NCBI RefSeq assembly: GCF_010093065.1
Contig: NZ_CP048113.1
Span: forward strand, 5,208,001-5,272,000
Direction of reading: 5' to 3'
Source of the DNA: Chitinophaga agri
GTDB lineage: Bacteria > Bacteroidota > Bacteroidia > Chitinophagales > Chitinophagaceae
Length of the DNA stretch: 64,000 nucleotides
In this document: one piece after another, positions 17,931 to 26,595 of the stretch
Layout of the letters: every line of letters starts with the position of its first letter
How positions within the stretch are numbered: position 1 is the stretch's first letter
The notes under the pieces: model-generated
What the model was told of the DNA's origin: nothing
What the model saw: the letters and a program-made list of their open reading frames with translations, nothing else
Databases searched by the model: none
Position numbers and translations under genes: made by a program

Positions 17931-18686
17931 ATGAAAATTGTTGTCATTGGTGGCAGTGGCCTCATTGGATCGCAGGTCGTATCTAATCTTCAGCAACAGG
18001 GACATGAAGTAGTTGCAGCTTCTTTAAGTTCAGGCGTGAATGTCCTCACGGGTGAAGGCTTGCCGGAAGCGATTGCAGGTGCTGATGTCGTGGTAGATGT
18101 ATCTAACTCTCCGTCTTTTGAAGACAAGGCAGTGATGAATTTTTTCGAAACTGCAGGCAGGAACCTGGAGAAAGCAGAGAAGGAGCATGGCGTAAAACAT
18201 CATGTAGCGCTTTCAGTAGTAGGTACGGAAAGGCTGCAGGCGAGCGGTTATTTCCGTGCAAAGCTGGTGCAGGAAAACATGATCAAATCATCCGGTATTC
18301 CATATTCCATTGTACGTGCTACCCAGTTCTTTGAATTTGTAGAGGCCATTGCAGGTTCAGGTAGAACAGGGGAGGAGATACATATGCCTACCGGCGGTAT
18401 TCAGCCTATTGCTTCGGCAGATGTGGCGGCGTTGGTGGCGGCAGCTGCGTTGCATGCACCAACTAATGCGATCAACGATATTGCAGGACCGGAAAGATTC
18501 CAGCTGGATGACCTGATCCGCCGTTATCTACAGTACAAAGGTGATGCTACGCGTGTAGTGACTGACGTGAATGCGACCTACTTTGGTACGCCGGTAGATG
18601 CCCTGTCGCTGGTACCACATGGAGACGCGCAGCTGGGAAGTATTAAACTGGAAGAATGGATGAAGCGCAAGCTTGCAGCTGTCTGA
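17931..18686 (+). CDS. NAD(P)-binding atypical SDR / NmrA-like protein
   Basis: The start is set at the ATG beginning MKIVVIGGSGLIGSQVV, which opens directly with the dinucleotide-binding GxxGxxG motif. The open frame continues 74 codons upstream, but that extension looks random. The 251-residue product has ADVVVDVSNSPSFED, HHVALSVVGTERLQASGYFRAK and PYSIVRATQFFEFV, typical of NmrA-like or NAD(P)H-binding atypical short-chain dehydrogenases. The usual active-site Tyr-x3-Lys is partly kept as GYFRAK. These proteins act as oxidoreductases or redox sensors, and the substrate is unknown. It is divergent from the response regulator and may be its target, but no site supports this. Confidence 0.85.
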   Translation: MKIVVIGGSGLIGSQVVSNLQQQGHEVVAASLSSGVNVLTGEGLPEAIAGADVVVDVSNSPSFEDKAVMNFFETAGRNLEKAEKEHGVKHHVALSVVGTERLQASGYFRAKLVQENMIKSSGIPYSIVRATQFFEFVEAIAGSGRTGEEIHMPTGGIQPIASADVAALVAAAALHAPTNAINDIAGPERFQLDDLIRRYLQYKGDATRVVTDVNATYFGTPVDALSLVPHGDAQLGSIKLEEWMKRKLAAV

Positions 18687-18839
18687 TACTGCCATAGACG
18701 GCCATAAAAAGACACACTACATAACAGCACGCAAGTTATTGCAATTGATGAATGCAATCTGCGCCTGGCATCGCCTGCCGGCCGGATTGCATTTTATTTT
18801 GGCGGCGGCAGGGTAAAAAAGGCTATTTTTACGCACTAA

Positions 18840-18868
18840 CCCGGATAGGTATCCGTTACCTGACCGGG
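18840..18868 (+). other. Hairpin in the leader of nadK
   Basis: An inverted repeat forms a stem of cccgg and aggta paired with tacct and ccggg, separated by a 2x2 internal loop, with a 5-base apical loop. It ends 19 bases before the nadK ATG and has no T run, so it may be a leader structure rather than a terminator. Confidence 0.4.
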
Positions 18869-18887
18869 GTGCTATTAAGATCAGATT

Positions 18888-19775
18888 ATGCATATTGCCA
18901 TTTATAGCCGAGGATTTGTAAAAGAAGACCTGCCCATTATTCAGCTATTGCTGGATGAGCTGGCGCGGGAGGAAATGGAGACTGTTATTTATCAACCATT
19001 CTGCGAGTCATTGCAGCCATATGTTCACTTTGCTAAAACGCCGGACACATTTTGTTGTGCAGGCGACCTGCATGGAAAGGCAGATATACTGGTGAGCCTG
19101 GGGGGCGATGGTACTTTACTTGATACAGTATGCTATGTAAGAGATACCAATGTGCCGGTGCTGGGTATTAACTTTGGTCGCCTGGGGTTTCTGGCAAGTA
19201 TTGGCAAAGAGGCCATCAACGCAGCAGTGCAGGCATTGAAGGAGCGAACCTACGTGGTGGACAAGAGGACCCTGCTGCATCTGGACTCTAACGTGGGGCT
19301 GTTTGGAGAGGTACCTTATGCGCTGAATGATTTTACCATCCACAAAAAGGACACATCCGCCATGATCAAGATCCATACGTACCTGAACGGGGAGTTTCTG
19401 AACACCTATTGGTCGGACGGATTGATCGTTGCTACCCCTACCGGGTCTACAGGTTACTCCCTAAGCTGCGGTGGTCCGGTCGTATTTCCGGATGCAGGCA
19501 GTTTTGTGATCACGCCGGTAGCGCCCCATAACCTGAATGTGCGGCCGATCATTGTGCCTAATAATCATGTGATCTCTTTTGAGGTGGAGGGCCGGAGTGA
19601 TCAGTTCCTTTGCACACTGGACTCGAGGATGGAGACAATTGACAATACGGTTCAGCTGGCGATCAAAAAAGAAGAATTCAAAATCAGCCTGTTACGGCTG
19701 GATGATAGTAATTTTCTGCATACATTGCGGAATAAGTTGCTCTGGGGAATAGACGCACGGAATAGATTAAAATAA
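18888..19775 (+). CDS. nadK: NAD kinase
   Basis: The 295-residue protein carries the NAD kinase signatures: LVSLGGDGTLLDTV (the GGDGT motif with the catalytic Asp), LGINFGRLGFLA, NDFTIHK and the conserved DGLIVATPTGSTGYSLSCGGP. It phosphorylates NAD to NADP using ATP or polyphosphate in the cytosol, and the length is normal. Downstream lie the porG-like, uppS, bamA and ompH genes, an arrangement shared by many Bacteroidota. A possible leader hairpin sits just upstream of the start. Confidence 0.96.
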   Translation: MHIAIYSRGFVKEDLPIIQLLLDELAREEMETVIYQPFCESLQPYVHFAKTPDTFCCAGDLHGKADILVSLGGDGTLLDTVCYVRDTNVPVLGINFGRLGFLASIGKEAINAAVQALKERTYVVDKRTLLHLDSNVGLFGEVPYALNDFTIHKKDTSAMIKIHTYLNGEFLNTYWSDGLIVATPTGSTGYSLSCGGPVVFPDAGSFVITPVAPHNLNVRPIIVPNNHVISFEVEGRSDQFLCTLDSRMETIDNTVQLAIKKEEFKISLLRLDDSNFLHTLRNKLLWGIDARNRLK

Positions 19776-19822
19776 ATACTACTGTTCAGGGAATTGCAAA
19801 TAAGCACATTAAGATTTTTCAT

Positions 19823-19830
19823 TACATTTG
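19823..19830 (+). promoter_or_regulatory. Candidate -7 element for the porG-like gene
   Basis: TACATTTG matches TAnnTTTG and lies about 75 bases before the ATG at 19905, leaving a short leader. Confidence 0.45.
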
Positions 19831-19904
19831 TTTGATTTCTTTAATACCAAAAGCAGGGATAATCGCGTTTTAGGAATTATCGTCGCGTTAAGCTGTACCG
19901 ATCT

Positions 19905-20771
19905 ATGGGTAAACCTTACTTTTTCTTCAAACGTTTCTTAAAGTCCGGCCTCGTAGCAGTTATATCCCTGTTCCTGACGCCCGCTTTCGCTCAGAATGAG
20001 CTGTCATATACCGGAGAACTGGGCTTGTCAATAGGCGGGGCTCATTATTTTGGTGACCTCAATACAAAGGGAGCACTGAATGCAGCCAAACCGTCTGTTG
20101 GGATCTACTACAGAAAATACATGAACGATTATGTGGGCCTGCGTGTCCATGGCCGTTTCATGCAGCTGGGGTATTCGGATATTTATAACAAAAATGAGTT
20201 CCAGCACCGGCGAAACCTGAGCTTCAATACGGATGTATTTGAGCTGGCAGTGCAGGGTGACTTTAACTTTTTCCGGTTTGAGCCGGGTTCTCAGATCTAT
20301 CGCTTTTCACCTTATTTCACGGGTGGGGCCTCTCTCTTTTATTACAATCCATATGCTTATCTGAATGGTCAGAAGTACCGTTTGCAGCCGCTCCGTACTG
20401 AGGGGCAGGGCAGCGCCATGTATCCGGAGCGCAAGCCTTACAGCCTGACTTCCCTGGCATTTGTGCTGGGAGGGGGCTTTAAGTATAACGTATCCCGCAA
20501 GGTGAACCTGGGGCTGGAGGTACTTTACAGATTTACAAATACGGACTACCTGGATGATGTCAGTACGACTTATGCCGGGGAGGCGGTGTTTCCGCCTGAT
20601 GCTCAGGGACATAACACCGTTGCCTATCTTCTACAGGACCGTTCCTATGCTACGGGCGACCGTATCGGGGTGGCTGGAAGGCAGCGCGGCAACAGCCGGG
20701 ACAAAGACCAGTTTGTTACGGCAGAGTTAACAATCAGCATTTTATTCACCTCTTACAGATGTAAATTCTGA
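19905..20771 (+). CDS. porG: PorG-like outer-membrane protein (DUF6089 family)
   Basis: The 288-residue protein has a signal peptide (LFLTPAFAQ) and then a beta-barrel-like sequence: YTGELGLSIGGAHYFGDLNT, IYYRKYMNDYVGLRVHGRFMQLGYSD, FSPYFTGGASLFYYNP and FVLGGGFKYNVSRKVNLGLEVLYRFTNTDYLDD. The GGxxYFGDLN opening is typical of DUF6089/PorG proteins. PorG is an outer-membrane component associated with the PorK/N ring of the type IX secretion system. In Porphyromonas it lies next to uppS, bamA and ompH genes, as here. The identification rests on this sequence pattern plus gene order. Confidence 0.72.
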   Translation: MGKPYFFFKRFLKSGLVAVISLFLTPAFAQNELSYTGELGLSIGGAHYFGDLNTKGALNAAKPSVGIYYRKYMNDYVGLRVHGRFMQLGYSDIYNKNEFQHRRNLSFNTDVFELAVQGDFNFFRFEPGSQIYRFSPYFTGGASLFYYNPYAYLNGQKYRLQPLRTEGQGSAMYPERKPYSLTSLAFVLGGGFKYNVSRKVNLGLEVLYRFTNTDYLDDVSTTYAGEAVFPPDAQGHNTVAYLLQDRSYATGDRIGVAGRQRGNSRDKDQFVTAELTISILFTSYRCKF

Positions 20772-20944
20772 TTTCGCAGTCATGGATCGCCAGTTTGCAG
20801 TTCAATAAGGGCAATTGGCCTATTTTGTTAAATTTTCATTGCTTCCTTTTGGCTCAAAACAGCGATCAGTAAAGGATTTCGCTGTTAAAACTACGTTAAA
20901 ACCCCACTCCCCCCTTTGCCGGGAAAGGCATAATTCTATTTTTG

Positions 20945-20952
20945 TATCTTTG
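20945..20952 (+). promoter_or_regulatory. Candidate -7 element for uppS
   Basis: TATCTTTG matches TAnnTTTG and lies 50 bases upstream of the uppS ATG. It suggests that uppS-bamA can be transcribed independently of porG. Confidence 0.45.
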
Positions 20953-21002
20953 CAAACTTTACTAAAAATCTGTATCGATATTATAATCCGCCAGAGATAC
21001 TC

Positions 21003-21764
21003 ATGAGTTTGAAGGATAAATTAGACTTGCAACGGTTACCACGACATATTGCCATCATTATGGATGGAAATGGCCGTTGGGCTAAAGAGCGTGGCCAGGA
21101 CAGACTTTTCGGACACCATGAGGGGGTCGAAAGTGTTCGCAATATTACCGAGGCCTGTGCTGAATTAGGTATCGGGTATCTGACCTTATATGCTTTTTCG
21201 ACAGAAAACTGGGACCGCCCCGTTTACGAAGTGAACGGTATAATGGAATTACTCGTAAATACCATCCGCAGTGAGGTAGGCACACTCATGAAAAATAATA
21301 TCAGGCTGCATGTCATTGGGGACATGGACATGTTGCCGGGTAACTGTAAAACGAGTATGGAGGAAGCCATGACCATGACCAGCCAGAATACCGGGCTGAA
21401 CCTGGTAATGGCGCTCAGTTACAGTGCCCGCTGGGAAATCGTCAATGCCGCGAAGAATATTGCCCAGGATGTAAAAGACGGTAAGCTCGCACCGGAAGCA
21501 GTAACCCCTGAAATGTGGCAGAAATATCTTTGTACTGCTACATTGCCCGACCCTGAACTGATGATCAGGACGAGCGGAGAATGCAGGATCAGTAACTTCC
21601 TACTATACCAGTTAGCCTATGCGGAGTTATATTTTACTGACACGCGTTGGCCGGATTTCCGCAACGAACATCTTTACGAAGCCATCCTCAATTTTCAGAA
21701 CAGAGAAAGGCGCTTTGGCAAAACAAGCGAACAAATACAGCAGAATGAAGAAATTATTTCCTAA
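21003..21764 (+). CDS. uppS: Isoprenyl transferase (undecaprenyl diphosphate synthase)
   Basis: The 253-residue protein has the cis-prenyltransferase motifs: HIAIIMDGNGRWAKERG near the N terminus with the catalytic Asp, GHHEGVESVRNI, LTLYAFSTENWDRP, and LMIRTSGECRISNFLLYQLAYAELYF near the C terminus. It makes the C55 lipid carrier precursor for peptidoglycan and surface polysaccharides from farnesyl and isopentenyl diphosphate. In the RTSGE-type motif most homologues have RTSGEQR, and here it reads RTSGECR, a minor change. The bamA start lies inside its last 20 bp, so translation is coupled. Confidence 0.95.
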   Translation: MSLKDKLDLQRLPRHIAIIMDGNGRWAKERGQDRLFGHHEGVESVRNITEACAELGIGYLTLYAFSTENWDRPVYEVNGIMELLVNTIRSEVGTLMKNNIRLHVIGDMDMLPGNCKTSMEEAMTMTSQNTGLNLVMALSYSARWEIVNAAKNIAQDVKDGKLAPEAVTPEMWQKYLCTATLPDPELMIRTSGECRISNFLLYQLAYAELYFTDTRWPDFRNEHLYEAILNFQNRERRFGKTSEQIQQNEEIIS

Positions 21765-24486
21765 GAGCCTACTGGCCATAGTATTATGTTGCAGTGCTGG
21801 CCTTCGTGTGTCCGCTCAGAACAGAGACACCATCCCAGCGCCAACACCTGACCAGCAAGCGGCGGGATTGAATTTACCCTCAGGTCCTCTACAAGCGCAA
21901 CCCTACGAAATTGCCGATATCACCATCGTAGGTACGCAGTACCTGGATAAGTCACTGCTGATATCCCTGTCAGGCCTTAACATAGGCGATAAAGTGGTGT
22001 ACCCTGGTGGTGACCAGTTTGCAAAGGCCATCCAGAGTCTCTGGGGTCAGCGTTTGTTTGCTAACGTAGCCATTTATGTTACTAAAATAGAAGACGGAAA
22101 GATCTGGCTGGAAATAGAACTCCAGGAACGTCCCCGTCTGAATAATTTCGATTTCAGAGGTGTTAAGAAGTCTGAAAGAGACGAGCTGGTTAAAAAGTCT
22201 GGTCTGCGTAAAGGTTCCGTAGTGACCGAAAGCATGAAACAGAACGCTATCGGTATTATCTCAAAGCACTATGCTGATAAGGGTTTCCGTAATGCAACCG
22301 TTAATATTACCGAAAGGGTCGACAGCTCACAGGTGAATGCTTCTAACCTGACTATCAGTGTTGCCAAAGGTGGTAAAGCCAAAGTCGCGAATATTTATGT
22401 TGTCGGTAACGATAATATCAATGATGCGAAAGTGAAGAAGAAAATGAAGGGCACACATGAAGTATCCCGATTCACACTTCACCCTATCGATGAACCTGTG
22501 TATCCGGATTCTTCTGAACTGCAGGAAAATTATTGGAAAACCTTCGGTTTCCTTTATCCTTCCCGCACTCTTGAACAGTTAGACCCGTATTTCCGCTTCA
22601 AGTTATTCTCTTCCGCGAAATTCAACGAGAACAAATACACAGAAGATAAAGAGAAAGTCATTGCTTACTATAATACACAGGGTTACCGTGATGCGGTACT
22701 GGTAAGAGATACCACTTACCGTTCCGTGACTGGTGGTGTAAACGTGGCAATGGAGATCAGTGAGGGTAAGAAATACTATTTCGGTAACATCACCTGGAAA
22801 GGTAACAGCCGTTATAATGACTCCCTGCTGACCCGCGTACTGGGTATCAGAAAAGGAGATACCTATAACCAGGAACTGCTCCAGAAACGTTTGTTGTCTT
22901 CCGAAGGTGGTGACATCGGCGGTATGTATATGGACTTCGGTTACCTGTTCTTCCGTGCTGACCCGGTGGAAGTAGCGATCCATGGCGATACCATCGACTA
23001 TGAGATCCGTATCTCTGAAGGTCCGCAGGCGACTATCAAGGAAGTACGTATCGCTGGTAACGAAAAGACCAACGAGCACGTTATCCGTCGTGAGTTACGT
23101 ACACTTCCAGGTGAGAAATTCAGCCGTACTGACCTGATCCGTTCTAACCGTGAGATTGCGAACCTTGGTTTCTTCAACCCGGAGAAGATCGGTATGGATC
23201 CAATCCCGAATATTGCCGACGGTACCGTAGATATTAACTATACAGTAGAAGAGAAAGCGAATGACCAGCTGGAACTATCTGCCGGATGGGGTGGTTACAT
23301 CGGTCTGACAGGTACGCTGGGTGTGACGTTCAACAACTTCTCCCTGCGTAACATCTTAAGAAAGGAAACATGGGATCCTTTACCAAGCGGTGATGGCCAG
23401 AAACTGTCTGTGCGTGTATCATCCAATGGTAAAGCTTACCGCTCCTATAACTTCTCCTTCACTGAGCCGTGGTTAGGTGGTAAAAAACGTAACCAGTTCT
23501 CCGTTAGCTTCTACAGTAGCTACCAGAACCCGAACGCTTACTCTGCATATATATATGGTAGCACCCTGTCTAACGACGCCTACTTTAAAGTATTGGGTGG
23601 TTCCGTATCCCTGGGTAAGCAGCTGAAATGGCCGGATGACTTCTTTACCCTGATCTACTCGCTGAACTATCAGCAGTACAAGCTGAAGAACTATAACTAT
23701 TTCAATATTCCTGGTTTCTCCAGTGGTACGTCCAACAACATCAACCTGAAATTAACGCTTGCACGTTCTTCTGTTAACCAGCAGATCTATCCGAGCAGTG
23801 GTTCCAACTTCATGTTGTCCGGACAGTTCACTCCGCCTTATTCCCTGTTCAATCCGGACAGAGATTACAAACTGGAGACGATCAAGGATCAGTTCAGCTT
23901 CATCGAATACCAGAAATATCGTTTCAATGCTGAGTGGTACGTCCCATTAAGCAGACCTAAAGGTTCTGATAACAAGGTGTTCGTAATGAAGGTGGCCGCC
24001 AAATTTGGTTACATCGGCCGCTACAACAACCGTACAACATTATCTCCGTTCGGTCGTTTTGAACTGGGTGGTGACGGTCTGAGTAACTTCGCTATCTATG
24101 ACCGTGATATCATCTCTCAGAGAGGTTATCCGGTGTATTATACATCCGATCCGAGGATGAATGCTGAAACAGGTCAGCCAACAGGTTATGAAGGTTTCAC
24201 AGTGTTCAATAAGTATGTAATGGAGTTACGCTATCCGTTCAGCCTGAACCCAAGCTCCACTATCTTTGGTCTGGCCTTCCTTGAGGCAGCCAATGGTTAC
24301 CGTGATGTAAGGGACTTCAACCCATTCAGACTGCGTCGTTCTGCAGGTCTGGGTATGCGTTTCTACCTGCCGATGTTTGGTTTGCTTGGATTTGACTACG
24401 GTATTGGTTTCGACCGTCTGCAGTCCGGTGGTGGTCTGAAAGACGCAGCGAAATTCACCTTCATGCTTGGTTTCGAACCAGAATAA
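21745..24486 (+). CDS. bamA: Outer-membrane protein assembly factor BamA
   Basis: The start is at the Met opening a signal peptide (MKKLFPKSLLAIVLCCSAGLR, cleavage near SAQ). The 913-residue protein then has POTRA repeats: the first is EIADITIVGTQYLDKSLLISL, and others include LNNFDFRGVKKSERDEL, KVANIYVVGNDNINDAKV and TIKEVRIAGNEKTNEHVIRREL. A 16-strand barrel with GLTGTLGVTFNNFSLRN and a C-terminal FTFMLGFEPE strand follows. The protein inserts outer-membrane barrels. One POTRA spacer region (around FTLHPIDEPVYPDSSEL) is longer than in E. coli, as in other Bacteroidota. It overlaps uppS by 20 bp and is followed by two OmpH-type periplasmic chaperone genes. Confidence 0.95.
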   Translation: MKKLFPKSLLAIVLCCSAGLRVSAQNRDTIPAPTPDQQAAGLNLPSGPLQAQPYEIADITIVGTQYLDKSLLISLSGLNIGDKVVYPGGDQFAKAIQSLWGQRLFANVAIYVTKIEDGKIWLEIELQERPRLNNFDFRGVKKSERDELVKKSGLRKGSVVTESMKQNAIGIISKHYADKGFRNATVNITERVDSSQVNASNLTISVAKGGKAKVANIYVVGNDNINDAKVKKKMKGTHEVSRFTLHPIDEPVYPDSSELQENYWKTFGFLYPSRTLEQLDPYFRFKLFSSAKFNENKYTEDKEKVIAYYNTQGYRDAVLVRDTTYRSVTGGVNVAMEISEGKKYYFGNITWKGNSRYNDSLLTRVLGIRKGDTYNQELLQKRLLSSEGGDIGGMYMDFGYLFFRADPVEVAIHGDTIDYEIRISEGPQATIKEVRIAGNEKTNEHVIRRELRTLPGEKFSRTDLIRSNREIANLGFFNPEKIGMDPIPNIADGTVDINYTVEEKANDQLELSAGWGGYIGLTGTLGVTFNNFSLRNILRKETWDPLPSGDGQKLSVRVSSNGKAYRSYNFSFTEPWLGGKKRNQFSVSFYSSYQNPNAYSAYIYGSTLSNDAYFKVLGGSVSLGKQLKWPDDFFTLIYSLNYQQYKLKNYNYFNIPGFSSGTSNNINLKLTLARSSVNQQIYPSSGSNFMLSGQFTPPYSLFNPDRDYKLETIKDQFSFIEYQKYRFNAEWYVPLSRPKGSDNKVFVMKVAAKFGYIGRYNNRTTLSPFGRFELGGDGLSNFAIYDRDIISQRGYPVYYTSDPRMNAETGQPTGYEGFTVFNKYVMELRYPFSLNPSSTIFGLAFLEAANGYRDVRDFNPFRLRRSAGLGMRFYLPMFGLLGFDYGIGFDRLQSGGGLKDAAKFTFMLGFEPE

Positions 24487-24494
24487 TCGTTACC

Positions 24495-24534
24495 TGACTG
24501 AGTACAACGCTACAGAGCGCTTGATACTCAGTCA
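24495..24534 (+). other. Perfect 10-bp inverted repeat between bamA and ompH
   Basis: TGACTGAGTA and TACTCAGTCA enclose a 20-base loop that itself contains a short AGCGCT-type pairing. There is no T run, so this could be an RNA-processing or stabilising hairpin between bamA and the ompH genes rather than a terminator. Confidence 0.5.
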
Positions 24535-24668
24535 CTCCCGTGAGGAGGAGGTCGTTTGTTTTTGGACGTAAAGTGGTAGAGTGGAATGATGTTAGAATAA
24601 ATTTTAAATTATATATTGCAATTTCGAACCCTGGTATCAATTTGGCAGGTAATTTGAAAACGACAAGT

Positions 24669-25205
24669 ATGAAAAAAATATCCCTCATTGCCGCCGTTCT
24701 GTTCAGTTGCACCATTACGGCCTTTGCACAACGCTACTGTGTAATAGACACGAAATATATCCTGGATAATGTGCCTGATTATAAGGAAGCGCAAGGTAAA
24801 CTGGACGCCGTAGCAGAACAATGGCAGAAAGAGATCGATGCAAAGTTCCTGGAGGTAGATAAGATGTATAAATCTTATCAGGCAGAACAGGTAATGCTGA
24901 CAGATGAACTGAAACGCAAAAGAGAGGAAGAGATCATAGCAAAGGAAAAAGAAGCAAAAGACCTGCAGAAGAAACGTTTTGGTTATGAAGGCGACCTTTT
25001 CAAGAAACGTGAAGAACTGGTTAAACCGGTTCAGGATAAAGTTTACAACGCCGTGCAGAAGTTAGCCGCGCAGAGGATGTATGACTTCGTGCTGGACAAA
25101 TCAGGCGGTATCACTGTTATCTTCTCCGATCCAAAATTAGACAAGAGTGATGACATCCTGAGATCCCTGGGCATCAAGAAAGACGCACCAGCTACAGGCG
25201 AGTAG
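24669..25205 (+). CDS. OmpH/Skp family periplasmic chaperone, first copy
   Basis: The ATG at 24669 opens a signal peptide (MKKISLIAAVLFSCTITAFAQ). An open frame extends 43 codons upstream but is not family-like. The mature part starts RYCVIDTKYILDNVPDYKEAQGKL, the short beta-strand and helix of Skp. A long charged coiled coil follows (KRKREEEIIAKEKEAKDLQKK), then a C-terminal strand YDFVLDKSGGITVIFSDP. Skp-like trimers hold unfolded outer-membrane proteins for BamA. Its size, 178 residues, is normal. It lies after bamA and before a second copy. Confidence 0.9.
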   Translation: MKKISLIAAVLFSCTITAFAQRYCVIDTKYILDNVPDYKEAQGKLDAVAEQWQKEIDAKFLEVDKMYKSYQAEQVMLTDELKRKREEEIIAKEKEAKDLQKKRFGYEGDLFKKREELVKPVQDKVYNAVQKLAAQRMYDFVLDKSGGITVIFSDPKLDKSDDILRSLGIKKDAPATGE

Positions 25206-25267
25206 TCTTAGAACCATTTTATAACCTTTGTATTAGTATTAAAAGTTTTTTAAACACAGACAACATC

Positions 25268-25777
25268 ATGAAGAAGTATGTAATTATTGCTTTCGTGGCA
25301 GTTTCAGGATTGTTCAGCGTAAATGCAATGGCTCAGTCCAAGGTTGGACATATTAACGCTCAAGCTCTGATCGAGGCAATGCCGGAGGCACAGACTGCGC
25401 AGAAATCACTGCAGCAGTATGCAGAGGAGCTGGATAAAGATGGTAAAGGCCTGATCGAAGAATACCAGAAGAAAATGGCTGAATTCGAGAAAACTGCGGC
25501 TACTATGTCTGACAACATGAAGGAGATCAAAGCAAAAGAAATCCAGACTGCTCAGAAGAACATACAGGACTACCAGGAGTCAGCTCAGCAGAAGATCGAG
25601 CAGAAACGTGGTGAAATCCTGAAACCGATCTACGATAAAGCACGTAAGGCAATTGAAGACGTAGCAAAAGAAAAAGGTTACGGTTATGTATTAGACAGTT
25701 CTGCTGGTGTATTACTGGTATCTCCTCCTGCTGATGACATGGCTGCAGCTGTTAAAGCTAAACTGGGCATCAAATAA
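25268..25777 (+). CDS. OmpH/Skp family periplasmic chaperone, second copy
   Basis: The 169-residue protein has a signal peptide (ends NAMAQ) and the Skp layout: KVGHINAQALIEAMPEAQTA, a long coiled coil rich in Lys, Glu and Gln (EIQTAQKNIQDYQESAQQKIEQKRGE) and a C-terminal YGYVLDSSAGVLLV strand. It is a paralogue of the gene 63 bp upstream, since both end in the same kind of YxxVLDxSxG segment, but the two coiled coils differ in length and composition. A strong terminator follows, closing the bamA-ompH block. Confidence 0.92.
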   Translation: MKKYVIIAFVAVSGLFSVNAMAQSKVGHINAQALIEAMPEAQTAQKSLQQYAEELDKDGKGLIEEYQKKMAEFEKTAATMSDNMKEIKAKEIQTAQKNIQDYQESAQQKIEQKRGEILKPIYDKARKAIEDVAKEKGYGYVLDSSAGVLLVSPPADDMAAAVKAKLGIK

Positions 25778-25805
25778 TTGATTACAAGTAGTAAATTAAT
25801 TTATA

Positions 25806-25838
25806 GCTGCCCCGGGGCCTCCGGGGCAGTTTTTTTTC
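25806..25838 (+). terminator. Intrinsic terminator after the second ompH
   Basis: A 9-bp GC-rich stem (ctgccccgg and ccggggcag) with a 5-base loop is followed by eight T. Confidence 0.9.
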
Positions 25839-25868
25839 GAAAACACTTTACTATTTGATATTTTTCCC

Positions 25869-25876
25869 TACCTTTG
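25869..25876 (+). promoter_or_regulatory. Candidate -7 element for rpmH
   Basis: TACCTTTG matches TAnnTTTG and lies 75 bases before the rpmH ATG, immediately after the terminator that closes the preceding transcript. Confidence 0.5.
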
Positions 25877-25951
25877 CCTTCCGTTTTAAAAACAGGATTC
25901 CGCAAACCGGGATAGTGTTTAGTATAGTACAGGTAAAAACAAAATATTAAA

Positions 25952-26107
25952 ATGAAACGTACTTTTCAACCGCATAACAGACGCAGAAAGAGCGTTCATG
26001 GTTTTAGAAAGAGAATGGAAACTGCTAACGGCCGTAAAGTATTAGCTTCCCGCAGAGCTAAAGGACGTAAGAAATTAACTGTTTCTGACGAGCGGAAGCT
26101 GAAATAA
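25952..26107 (+). CDS. rpmH: 50S ribosomal protein L34
   Basis: The 51-residue reading frame begins [20 protein letters not shown] and continues with [22 protein letters not shown], the near-invariant sequence of bacterial L34. The protein is very basic and binds 23S rRNA near the exit tunnel. It is followed by rnpA and yidD, the standard bacterial order. The gene is close to the minimum size that is usually listed and is easy to miss. Confidence 0.97.
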   Translation: MKRTFQPHNRRRKSVHGFRKRMETANGRKVLASRRAKGRKKLTVSDERKLK

Positions 26108-26205
26108 GGACCGCTGTAACTGCGAGGTGAAGACCCGCAGGCTTTAAAGGCTGGTTCTTGATTGAACAGAATGTATCGCTATTGGGTAGATAAATCGAAC
26201 TTGCC

Positions 26206-26595
26206 ATAAAAACTTATTCTTTTAACAAGGAAGAAAGGTTAAAAAGCAGAAAACTCATTGAAACGCTTTTTCGCGAAGGAAAAGCGTTTTCTGTTTTTCC
26301 ATACCGTGTAGTTTACATGCAGGTCGATGAACCTGCAGGTAAATATCCCGTGCAGGCAGGTTTTAGTGCCTCTACGAAACGGTTCCCCCATGCCGTAGAC
26401 CGTAACCGCGTGAAGCGGCTTACACGTGAATGCTGGCGCCTGCAAAAGCAGGAGCTCTACAATGTATTGCAACAACAGCCCCGTCAGTTGCTCGTTTTCT
26501 TTATCTACACCGATAAGAAAATAGCCCCCTTTGCCACCCTGCACCATAAAATTTCGGTAATTTTAAAGAAGCTGGAAAAAGAAGTGGTGCAATAA
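26206..26595 (+). CDS. rnpA: Ribonuclease P protein component; no standard start codon
   Basis: The frame encodes [35 protein letters not shown], and the RnpA signature [19 protein letters not shown], followed by LFVFIYTDKK-like C-terminal strands. It is the protein subunit that helps RNase P RNA mature the 5' ends of tRNA. The first in-frame ATG (26317) falls inside the fold and would delete the first helix and strand. Upstream, the frame is open back to a stop at 26191-26193, but contains no ATG, GTG, TTG or CTG. Homologues begin just before KTYSFNKEE, where this sequence has an ATA codon at 26206. That codon is used here as the provisional start. The stop overlaps the yidD ATG by one base. 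Confidence 0.8.
   Translation: MKTYSFNKEERLKSRKLIETLFREGKAFSVFPYRVVYMQVDEPAGKYPVQAGFSASTKRFPHAVDRNRVKRLTRECWRLQKQELYNVLQQQPRQLLVFFIYTDKKIAPFATLHHKISVILKKLEKEVVQ

Noticed and set aside
26317..26595. ATG 26317 as the start of rnpA
   Set aside because: It would remove the first helix and strand that are conserved in RnpA, although the frame upstream encodes them well.
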